Assembly: GCA_030156305.1 (NCBI GenBank)
Contig: JASGMZ010000054.1
Location: forward strand, 1 to 14,260
Source: Bacteroidales bacterium
Lineage (GTDB): Bacteria > Bacteroidota > Bacteroidia > Bacteroidales > UBA12077
DNA length: 14,260 bases
Direction: 5' to 3'
Shown: in pieces, positions 1-5,447 of the stretch
Layout of the letters: each line of letters opens with the position of its first letter
How positions within the stretch are numbered: the stretch's first letter is position 1
The notes under the pieces: model-generated
The model's input: only the letters and a program-made list of their open reading frames with translations
Told to the model about the DNA's origin: nothing
Database searches by the model: none
Translations under genes and position numbers: made by a program

Positions 1-275
1 TGTAATATCTTAAACAAAGCGGATATAAAAACCATAAAAAAGCTTATAAATGCAGCAATATAAAGCCATTTACTGGTTTTATTTTTTTGTCCTTTGTAAT
101 GATTTATCAATGCTATCGGTAAAAACCAAAAACATAATAAGAGTAAGGATAAGGTAATTGCCGCACCAGCCCCGGGCCAGTGATTAACTTTAAAAATACT
201 ACCTATTACCAATAGGTTTGCAATTATAACGCCTGATATATATATTATTTTCTTCATCTTTTTAAATTTATTCAT
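1..275 (-). CDS. GldL-like HWPGA-repeat membrane protein (3' end outside window)
   Basis: This partial gene reads leftward and leaves the window after about 91 codons. The protein starts with a short basic tail and then shows hydrophobic helices (about residues 11-27, 38-57 and 71-87). The motif FKVNHWPGAG lies at residues 28-37, and a second copy begins at residue 88 (FKIL, then the edge), 60 residues later. This is the same hairpin repeat seen in the upstream gene and resembles the membrane segment of GldL, the gliding/type IX secretion motor protein. Two in-frame ATGs are possible (275 and 257); 275 lies 10 bases after the upstream stop codon and suits an operon. The full length and the rest of the architecture cannot be seen. 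I infer that it is co-transcribed with, and works with, the neighbouring 478-residue protein; its function is unknown. Confidence 0.75.
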   Translation of the reverse strand, partial: MNKFKKMKKIIYISGVIIANLLVIGSIFKVNHWPGAGAAITLSLLLLCFWFLPIALINHYKGQKNKTSKWLYIAAFISFFMVFISALFKIL

Positions 276-285
276 TAAGTATTAA

Positions 286-1722
286 CTATTCTTTTACATC
301 AACTTGGTTATTTTCATGGTAACTTATAATCAAGTTTTCGGCAAGATGAATATTTCTATCTATATCCGATAGTTTAATAAGCGTAGTGTATAAGCTGCTA
401 GCTTTAAAAACCTTATCTTCCCAGGTTTTTAAGGCTTCATTATCAGAGTCATCAAGCATAAACAAATGATCTATTTCTCGAGTATAATCCTGATTTTGAT
501 CTAATCCTTTAATCAAATCACTCTTATAAGCTAATAAACCTTGTTTTAGCTTTTTAGCGTATTGTTCGCCTTCTTCGCTAAAAAACAATTGATCAACAAT
601 CGCATACTGTCCTTTGTCTGATATTAAATCAATATTGCTTAAGTAGGTATCAACTTCAGCATTGGACATGTTTTGAGATTTTACAATTAATTCTCGTTTG
701 ATATTGTTTATTAAATGAGTTAGTTCTTCGGTTTTTTGATGTATTTCTTTTAAGGACTGATCGGAACTATTCGCATTAAAATATTCCAGATTAGATTTAT
801 TGAAATAATCCTTTTCAATTTGAGCATAGTAATCGGTGTAAGATACTGACGGCCAAACCTTCTTTTCGAAATTAATACTGACTAATGTTCCAAACATTAA
901 AAAGAAAGAAATTCCAATGATGATATAAATAAAACGCCCACTAATAAAATCAGTCTTTTTATAAATATTTTTTACATATAATGGTAAAAATACTGAAACG
1001 ATTAATATTGCTCCCATGATTAGCATTAAAGATGCACCGGGCCAATGTTGTATTTTAAAAAGTGCTGATAACTCGAAAATTATTACGCCAATTACACCAA
1101 TAGCATAGATCCCTGTTTCTTTTTTGTTTTTACTCTGAATAGCATAGTTAATAAGCCATATAGGAAGAAATAATAATAAAAGAATCCCCCAGCCACTAAC
1201 TAAAAGATTAGATGCACCTGGCCAATGTTGTATTTTAAATAAAATTCCAAACATTAAAAATATCCCGCCTAATATTGCCAAAATATGTAAAAAAAGATTT
1301 TTTCGACCCCTTTTTCTATAATTGGCCAAAATAGTTGCCGGATAAAAGATTAATCCCAATAAAAGAAATCCAAGACTTAAGCCAATTGACGCACCTGGCC
1401 AATGCAGAATCTTGAATATAGTTCCTAAACCAATTAAAGCTAAGGATACATTTCCAAAAATTTTCATGGTTGTTTTCATAAATCTGTATTTTTGATCGAT
1501 TAATAAAATAGTGTCTTCCTGGATTCGTTGTAATCCGGAATCACCAAATTTACACTGTACCCTTTCCAGCGCTTTATTAAATGATAAACCTACAGACATT
1601 TCTGATTCAATATCACAACAAATATGATCAATTAAATCATCCGGAAGATGAGAATAAGTAATATCAGAATTACTTACAATCTCATTTACTATGAGTAATT
1701 GCTCTTGAGTTAACTCAGCCAT
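286..1722 (-). CDS. PadR-associated multipass membrane protein with three GldL-like HWPGA hairpins
   Basis: The 478-residue protein has three parts. Residues 1-80 form a soluble helical domain with the signature DDLIDHICCDIE (28-39) and a later SFNKALERV (47-55). This resembles N-terminal domains that I recall from Bacteroidota proteins encoded beside PadR regulators. Residues 85-250 hold three membrane hairpins, each with the motif FKIxHWPGAS (103-112, 162-171, 222-231), spaced 59-60 residues apart; this motif is typical of the GldL membrane segment. A seventh membrane helix lies at about 263-282, followed by a degenerate VWPS (289-292) and a helical, charged C-terminal domain (about 293-478). 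The start codon overlaps the end of the padR-like gene by 8 bases, so translation is probably coupled. It is probably an inner-membrane sensor or structural protein; the biochemical role is unknown. It is not GldL itself, which has only one such hairpin. Confidence 0.85.
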   Translation of the reverse strand: MAELTQEQLLIVNEIVSNSDITYSHLPDDLIDHICCDIESEMSVGLSFNKALERVQCKFGDSGLQRIQEDTILLIDQKYRFMKTTMKIFGNVSLALIGLGTIFKILHWPGASIGLSLGFLLLGLIFYPATILANYRKRGRKNLFLHILAILGGIFLMFGILFKIQHWPGASNLLVSGWGILLLLFLPIWLINYAIQSKNKKETGIYAIGVIGVIIFELSALFKIQHWPGASLMLIMGAILIVSVFLPLYVKNIYKKTDFISGRFIYIIIGISFFLMFGTLVSINFEKKVWPSVSYTDYYAQIEKDYFNKSNLEYFNANSSDQSLKEIHQKTEELTHLINNIKRELIVKSQNMSNAEVDTYLSNIDLISDKGQYAIVDQLFFSEEGEQYAKKLKQGLLAYKSDLIKGLDQNQDYTREIDHLFMLDDSDNEALKTWEDKVFKASSLYTTLIKLSDIDRNIHLAENLIISYHENNQVDVKE

Positions 1723-2059
1723 AGCTTAAACCTAAGTTCGGTTTTAGAAAAATACCCATGGTGTCAATAAATTCCTCCAGTTCCTTAATTTTCTCAGCAG
1801 CAAAACTGTTACCCTTCGGTGTAAGATAATAATAAATCCTGTTTCGGTTATTCACTACTTCCGATTCGGTTTTTACAATACCGTCATTCTCTAATTTATG
1901 AAGTATCGGATAAAGTGCTCCATAGGTAAGCTTTATTTTGCCACCTGAAAGTTCAGAAACTTTCAAAGTTATTTCGTAACCATACATTTTTTCATTCTCA
2001 GCCAATAGTTTTAAAATAATTGACTTTAATGAACCCTTAAGTAAATCTTTTGATATCAT
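1715..2059 (-). CDS. PadR-family transcriptional regulator
   Basis: The 114-residue protein is a typical short (PadR-s2 type) winged-helix repressor. Visible family marks are YGYEI (26-30), GALYPILHKLENDGIV (47-62, recognition helix and start of the wing), and RIYYYLTPKG (74-83, wing), followed by a C-terminal dimerisation helix (about 84-104). It overlaps the start of the 478-residue membrane protein by 8 bases, a layout like PadR/DUF1700 pairs in Firmicutes, where the regulator controls its partner. A perfect palindrome lies 10-30 bases upstream of the ATG inside the promoter, so autorepression is likely. The ligand is unknown. The ATG at 2059 is chosen because the N-terminus MISKDLLKGS fits the usual PadR opening. 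Confidence 0.95.
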   Translation of the reverse strand: MISKDLLKGSLKSIILKLLAENEKMYGYEITLKVSELSGGKIKLTYGALYPILHKLENDGIVKTESEVVNNRNRIYYYLTPKGNSFAAEKIKELEEFIDTMGIFLKPNLGLSYG

Positions 2060-2064
2060 AACAC

Positions 2065-2095
2065 AAATATATATAAGTTACTTATATATTCCAAA
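2065..2095 (-). promoter_or_regulatory. Promoter of the padR/membrane-protein operon
   Basis: Reading the minus strand, TTTG (2095-2092) is followed by 19 bases and then TATATTTG (2072-2065). This matches the Bacteroidota -33 TTTG / -7 TAnnTTTG consensus with its usual spacing. The transcript would begin a few bases before or at the ATG at 2059, so the mRNA may be leaderless or nearly so. Confidence 0.65.
2069..2089. promoter_or_regulatory. Candidate PadR operator: 21-base perfect palindrome
   Basis: The arms ATATATAAGT and ACTTATATAT are exact reverse complements around a single central T. The site fills the promoter spacer and overlaps the -7 element, so a bound dimer would exclude RNA polymerase. 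AT-rich dyads inside promoters are usual PadR targets; assignment to this PadR is an inference from position. Confidence 0.6.
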
Positions 2096-2116
2096 TTTTT
2101 TATATAATATTTTATA

Positions 2117-2153
2117 TAAAAAATCCTGTTAAAGTTTAAAACTCCAACAGGAT
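2117..2153 (-). terminator. Rho-independent terminator after the LolA-like pseudogene
   Basis: On the minus strand an 8-base-pair stem (ATCCTGTT / AACAGGAT, plus-strand positions 2123-2130 and 2146-2153) with a 15-base loop is followed by a run of T. It lies about 30 bases past the stop of the LolA-like remnant and insulates the PadR operon from upstream transcription. Confidence 0.75.
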
Positions 2154-2183
2154 CTACAATAAAGTTCATTTATCAATGATAAA

Positions 2184-2637
2184 TTATTTTAAAGCAGCCT
2201 TGCTAAAAATATATTCATTAATAGGTTGATTAAAAATTATTTCATCCACAATAAACTCAGTACCATCACCTTTTTTTAACATATCTTTAAATACAATTCG
2301 CATAGGATACCAGCGACTTTCAATTTTCTTAATATCAGACAATTCTGTTTTCTTTAACAGCTTTGCCGCTTTTAGCGTATAATTCTTCTTTTAATGGTAC
2401 AAACCGGGTTTTATCAACCCAAATTTTTCTAATTTGATAGTTCACATCATCAGAATTAGCGTGTAATTCAAGAATCCAACAGTCTCTGCCATCGATCTCT
2501 TCAGAATCCACAACAGCAGCATCATAATTCTCAAGCAATTTAGAATTTTCCATCATGTCTTCATACGAAAGGTCACTACCCATTACAGATTGACGCAGCA
2601 TAAGCCCCGAAATTTTAATGGTTAATCTTTTCCAAAA
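2184..2637 (-). pseudogene. LolA-like outer membrane lipoprotein-sorting protein, truncated and frameshifted
   Basis: Two reading frames together give the C-terminal half of a Bacteroidota outer-membrane lipoprotein-sorting protein (LolA-like fold, normally about 250 residues). The upstream part (2637-2366) contains ISGLMLRQSVMGSDLSYED, DGRDCWILEL and IWVDKTRFVPLKEELYAKSG. The downstream part (about 2366-2184) continues in the other frame with KLLKKTELSDIKKI, SRWYPMRIVFKDMLKKGDG and EYIFSKAALK before TAA at 2184-2186. The frames join at the sequence AGCGGCAAAGCTG (about 2361-2370), where removing one base restores SGKL. The N-terminal half, including a signal peptide, is absent: the homologous frame meets a stop a few codons upstream of 2637. 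A terminator follows. The frame could in principle be broken by a sequencing error, but the missing N-terminus argues for true decay. Confidence 0.85.
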
Positions 2638-3171
2638 TTTAAAACTTTGATAAAGTTAATTTTAGATTGAATAAGTAAAACTGCCACCTGCCTAATGCTG
2701 CTCCCAATAGTCCCGATAACTACAGGGATTAGGACTGCTTACTTTTTCTTTCAGTCATCTATGTTTCCAATTCTTTAAGCAAGCGCGCGGTTTTCCGCTT
2801 ATAAATACCAATTCCGGACAACATGGTTCACAGTACGATAGCAAAAACACCGGGTATAAAACCAAAATAAAATGCCGGCGTAATTATTTTGACCTTGCGG
2901 AACCAGTTTGCCTTCAAATAGTTTTTCCCTGGATTCAACCTAAAAATCAAAGTGTTTTTACAAACAGCAATATATCAGCAAGTTACATTAAATAATTAAT
3001 AATTTTTAGGTAACTCAGCCTTGTTCTGAAAAAGCTATTGAAATTGTTAAAAACATTATCAGGTTAAAGCTGATAGTGGGCAGAGGAACACAAGGAACTA
3101 ACTGATTTTTTTTAATTTTGAGGGTCCCGCTGTCGAACTCAGAAGAATGGTCTTGATCGTCGGAAAATCGA
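2638..3171. other. Intergenic stretch with gene remnants, no intact gene
   Basis: Apart from the relic at 2759-2974, I see no intact coding region. A near-palindrome TCCCGATAACTACAGGGA lies at 2711-2728. A short plus-strand open frame around 3020-3105 (SEKAIEIVKNIIRLKLIVG) lacks a start codon and a recognisable family. The stretch 3086-3105 (GGAACACAAGGAACTAAC) resembles the CACAAAG-type intergenic repeat near 12254-12370. The region looks like debris left by gene loss. Confidence 0.5.
2759..2974 (-). pseudogene. Relic of a small membrane protein with an in-frame stop
   Basis: One minus-strand frame is open on both sides of a single TGA (2828-2830) and ends at TAG (2759-2761). It reads like the C-terminal part of a membrane protein: a basic juxtamembrane stretch (FRLNPGKNYLKANWFRKVK), a hydrophobic helix (ITPAFYFGFIPGVFAIVL), the stop, then TMLSGIGIYKRKTARLLKEL. 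No start codon with a reasonable context is seen, and the frame closes with a TGA at 2975-2977. I do not recognise the family with confidence. It lies in a decaying region between two other damaged genes. Confidence 0.4.
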
Positions 3172-3447
3172 TTACAATCCAAATTTTTTCTCTACTAATT
3201 CTATAATCTGAAGGTTTTGTATTCCACTATCATATTTTTTCATGAATTTTACCAACCTTAATTGCTTTAGATTCTTTAATTTTCTTTCAAGAATGATTGC
3301 CTCAGACCGGGACTCTTTAGTGGTAAACCAAACTAATTCCCACGGAACACCTTTTGAAGTATAATTTTCTCTTCCTGCGTTATGGCGCATTATCCTTTCA
3401 TCCAAATCACGGGCCTGTCCAATATAAAGCTTTTGAATTTTTAACAA
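3172..3447 (-). CDS. GIY-YIG nuclease-like protein, start codon eroded
   Basis: This belongs to the small UvrC-type GIY-YIG endonuclease family common in Bacteroidota (usually about 80-100 residues). Visible motifs are LYIGQARDLDERIMRHN (YIG element with catalytic-type Arg) and SRSEAIILERKLKNLK (Glu of the metal site). The only available start in the listed span is a TTG at 3447, which would omit the first strand. The frame continues upstream as KYYVYILF at 3471-3448, which contains the VYI half of the GIY-YIG signature, but the codon where ATG is expected (3474-3472) is AGG. The frame begins directly after the tRNA terminator, leaving no room for a normal promoter. The C-terminus (after KFMKKYDS) is also unlike the usual end. 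It may be a recent pseudogene or be translated weakly from TTG. Confidence 0.65.
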   Translation of the reverse strand: MLKIQKLYIGQARDLDERIMRHNAGRENYTSKGVPWELVWFTTKESRSEAIILERKLKNLKQLRLVKFMKKYDSGIQNLQIIELVEKKFGL

Positions 3448-3479
3448 AAATAATATGTAGACGTAGTATTTCCTATTAC

Positions 3480-3509
3480 AAAAAAAGATTGGTTTTTGGC
3501 CAATCTTTT
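3480..3509 (-). terminator. Rho-independent terminator of the tRNA operon
   Basis: A perfect 10-base-pair stem (AAAAGATTGG at 3483-3492 with CCAATCTTTT at 3500-3509) and a 7-base loop are followed on the minus strand by a run of seven T. It lies just past the 3' end of the tRNA-Gly gene. Confidence 0.85.
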
Positions 3510-3516
3510 ATTTTTG

Positions 3517-3589
3517 AGCGGGAGACGGAACTCGAATCCGCGACCTTTAGCTTGGGAAGCTAATGCTCTACCAACTGAGCTACTCCCGC
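3517..3589 (-). tRNA. tRNA-Gly (anticodon CCC)
   Basis: The 73-base cloverleaf has acceptor arms GCGGGAG / CTCCCGC, D arm GCTC...GAGC, anticodon stem TTAGC / GCTAA around the loop TTCCCAA (anticodon CCC, reads GGG), and the T loop TTCGAGT. The discriminator base is T and no CCA is encoded. It is the last gene of a three-tRNA operon. Confidence 0.95.
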
Positions 3590-3678
3590 TTGTGCTCCGA
3601 AGCTTCAGCGAAAGTGTGCAATGCACTCTTTGCTTAGCCTGGGTTTTTCTATTACGCAAATACTTCTCAGAACAAGAG

Positions 3679-3761
3679 TGGGGAGAGCAGGATTCGAACC
3701 TACGAAGGCGTGCGCCAGCAGATTTACAGTCTGCCCCAGTTGGCCACTTTGGTATCTCCCC
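3679..3761 (-). tRNA. tRNA-Tyr (anticodon GTA)
   Basis: The 83-base class II tRNA has acceptor arms GGGGAGA / TCTCCCC, anticodon stem CAGA / TCTG around CTGTAAA (anticodon GTA), a long variable arm, and the T loop TTCGAAT. The discriminator is A and no CCA is encoded. It is the middle gene of the operon. Confidence 0.95.
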
Positions 3762-3781
3762 AATATTTTCCCAATTCGTTG

Positions 3782-3855
3782 AGCCGATGAGCGGAGTCGA
3801 ACCGCTGACCTGCACATTACGAATGAGCTGCTCTGACCAACTGAGCTACATCGGC
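3782..3855 (-). tRNA. tRNA-Thr (anticodon CGT)
   Basis: The 74-base cloverleaf has acceptor arms GCCGATG / CATCGGC, D arm GCTC...GAGC, loop TTCGTAA (anticodon CGT, reads ACG), and T arm AGCGG / CCGCT. The anticodon stem GCTCA / TGTGC has a U-U mismatch in its middle pair (29-41), where TGAGC would pair perfectly. No CCA is encoded. It is the first gene of the Thr-Tyr-Gly operon. Confidence 0.93.
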
Positions 3856-3892
3856 TTGTATTGTTAAGAACAATTTGTTTAAAATGCGAATG

Positions 3893-3922
3893 CAAAAGTA
3901 TTAAATTTATTGTAATAACAAA
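3893..3922 (-). promoter_or_regulatory. Promoter of the tRNA-Thr-Tyr-Gly operon
   Basis: On the minus strand TTTG (3922-3919), an 18-base spacer and TACTTTTG (3900-3893) match the Bacteroidota -33/-7 consensus. It lies 38 bases upstream of the tRNA-Thr 5' end, leaving a short leader with a small hairpin (ATTGTT / AACAAT) for processing. Confidence 0.75.
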
Positions 3923-3986
3923 CCTTTACATTAAAAAAATTAAAAAAAATCCTTCTATAAACACTATGTTTACTAATGTTTTTAAA

Positions 3987-4015
3987 AATAAGATGATTAA
4001 TCATACAACCTTATT
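3987..4015 (-). terminator. Possible weak terminator at the end of ribH
   Basis: AATAAG (3987-3992) can pair with CTTATT (4010-4015), overlapping the ribH stop codon, and a perfect ATGATTAATCAT dyad (3993-4004) lies inside. On the minus strand it is followed by TTTTT. The stem is AT-rich and short, so the call is tentative. Confidence 0.3.
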
Positions 4016-4517
4016 CGTTTTCCAAATCTTCCATCTCCAATTGTAATTGGGCCATTTTTATAGCAGTAACTGCAGCTTCGGTACCTTTATTGCCATGCTT
4101 CCCTCCTGCCCTGTCCTTAGCCTGTTGCTGATTATTCGTTGTAAGTACGCCAAAAATAAATGGAATATTATAATGCATATTTAGTTCGGTAATTCCGTGT
4201 GTCACACTTTGGCAAACATAGTCAAAGTGTTTGGTTTCTCCCTGGATTACACAACCGAGACAAATAACAGCATCTAAATCTGCATATTCAGCCATAAACT
4301 GGGCTCCTAAGGTTAATTCAACGCTACCGGGAACATATTTTCTTAAAATATTCTCTTCTTTAGCTCCATGTTTTAATAGAGTTTCGTGGGCTCCTTTTAA
4401 TAAAGCACTGGTAATCTCGCTATTCCACTCAGAAGTGACAATACCAAATTTCATGCCCTTAGCAGAGGGGACTGTTTTAATGTCGTAATCGGAAAGATTC
4501 TTAAGATTTGTTGCCAT
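4011..4517 (-). CDS. ribH: 6,7-dimethyl-8-ribityllumazine synthase
   Basis: RibH condenses 5-amino-6-ribitylaminouracil with 3,4-dihydroxy-2-butanone 4-phosphate, the penultimate step of riboflavin synthesis; it acts as a cytosolic 60-mer or pentamer. The 168-residue length is normal. Substrate-site marks are SEWN (29-32; Trp31 stacks on the pyrimidine), PGSVE (63-67), GCVIQGETKHFDYV (88-101, with the proton-transferring His97) and GVLTTNNQQQAKDRAGGK (123-140, with the phosphate-binding Arg). No other rib genes are in the window, so the pathway is split. The gene follows the TPR gene on the same strand but a hairpin terminator separates them. No FMN riboswitch fits in the short upstream gap. 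Confidence 0.97.
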   Translation of the reverse strand: MATNLKNLSDYDIKTVPSAKGMKFGIVTSEWNSEITSALLKGAHETLLKHGAKEENILRKYVPGSVELTLGAQFMAEYADLDAVICLGCVIQGETKHFDYVCQSVTHGITELNMHYNIPFIFGVLTTNNQQQAKDRAGGKHGNKGTEAAVTAIKMAQLQLEMEDLENE

Positions 4518-4551
4518 AATGATTAGGTTATTGGTTTATTTATCAAAAATA

Positions 4552-4578
4552 AAAAAATCCTGATTGCTCAGGATTTTT
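4552..4578 (-). terminator. Terminator between the TPR gene and ribH
   Basis: The stem ATCCTGA (4557-4563) / TCAGGAT (4568-4574) with loop TTGC is extended by A-T pairs and followed on the minus strand by a T run. It ends transcription of the TPR gene 34 bases before ribH. TATTTTTG (minus, 4551-4544) in its T tract fits a -7 element and could start ribH transcription. Confidence 0.75.
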
Positions 4579-4600
4579 AAAGATAATATCTAAAAATATT

Positions 4601-5290
4601 TTAATTATTCATTAAAGTCTCAACCCGGGCAATATATTTATCAATCTGTCGGCCTTCGGCAGATTCGGGAAATTCTTTTTTAATGGTTTGATAAGCTTCT
4701 AATGCTTTATTAAAATCCTCGTTCAGCTCATGTGCAAACCCAACTTTCATTAAATAAACAGGTGCTGTGAATTCATTTTTTGATTTTTCTACTGCTTTGT
4801 TATAAAATAGTAAAGCTTCATCAGTATTACCAAGTTCCATATAAGCATCTCCAATTGCTCCATAAGCAATAGGGGCAACCATTTTATCGTCTGATTCAAA
4901 TGCTTTTAAATACTCAATTGCTTGCTCATACTGGCCAAGATGTAAATAACTAATCCCAATGTAATAATTAGCGAGGTTAGCCGATTTTGTAATACTATAT
5001 TCATCAACAATATCCAAAAAACCAAGATAGTTTCCATCACCATATAAAGCTAAATTAAACGAGTCGCGGGCAAAATATTGTTCTGCCATCCACATTTGCG
5101 ATTGAGCTTCTTTTTCCTTGGGTGATACTACAAACCGCTGATAACCCAAATATCCACCAACAATTACAATAATTGCAATTACAATAATCGTTAAGCTTTT
5201 TTGATTTTGTTCTATATAATGCTCTGTTCTGCTTAACGCATTTTCTACTGATTCAAACTGATCTTGTTCTGATACCTTCTTTTTACTCAT
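4601..5290 (-). CDS. Membrane-anchored tetratricopeptide repeat protein (YfgM-like architecture)
   Basis: The 229-residue protein has a charged N-terminus, one transmembrane helix (about 32-51, rich in Ile and Val), and a C-terminal solenoid of about three to four TPR units (about 85-215, e.g. YYIGISYLHLGQYEQAIEYL and AYGAIGDAYMELGNTDEALL). The layout matches TPR_21/YfgM-type proteins that assist secreted proteins at the translocon, though that role is only by analogy. ATG at 5290 (MSKKK) is preferred: the open frame extends nine codons upstream only from a TTG, and a -7 box (TACATTTG) lies at 5338-5331. It is divergent from recF and followed by a terminator and ribH, a neighbourhood I recognise from other Bacteroidota. 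Confidence 0.9.
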   Translation of the reverse strand: MSKKKVSEQDQFESVENALSRTEHYIEQNQKSLTIIVIAIIVIVGGYLGYQRFVVSPKEKEAQSQMWMAEQYFARDSFNLALYGDGNYLGFLDIVDEYSITKSANLANYYIGISYLHLGQYEQAIEYLKAFESDDKMVAPIAYGAIGDAYMELGNTDEALLFYNKAVEKSKNEFTAPVYLMKVGFAHELNEDFNKALEAYQTIKKEFPESAEGRQIDKYIARVETLMNN

Positions 5291-5330
5291 CTTGTTAAAA
5301 TTAATTTTATGTGCCAAAATATCTGAACCG

Positions 5331-5338
5331 CAAATGTA
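5331..5338 (-). promoter_or_regulatory. -7 element for the TPR gene
   Basis: TACATTTG on the minus strand matches TAnnTTTG exactly, about 40 bases upstream of the ATG at 5290. No clear TTTG is seen at -33. Confidence 0.45.
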
Positions 5339-5447
5339 ATTCTTTTGGTGTATTTTTAAAATATTTTGTTTATAAAAATTGATATTTATTACTTTGTTTG
5401 CTTTTTAATTAACGGATAAATCCGAATCTTTGTATAAAATTTTAAAA

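Noticed and set aside
286..1722. True gldL
   Set aside because: It has three HWPGA hairpins and different N- and C-terminal domains, and gldK, gldM and gldN are not adjacent; the resemblance is limited to the membrane motif.
3441..3895. Several overlapping open frames on both strands across the tRNA cluster
   Set aside because: They translate tRNA genes and their spacers and show no protein family features; the three cloverleaf structures explain the sequence.
4231..4488. Open frame of 85 codons on the plus strand inside ribH
   Set aside because: It is antisense to the well-supported ribH gene and has no recognisable family.
4518..4600. Possible FMN riboswitch upstream of ribH
   Set aside because: The gap to the TPR gene is only 83 bases and is mostly a simple terminator hairpin; the multi-helix RFN core is not present.
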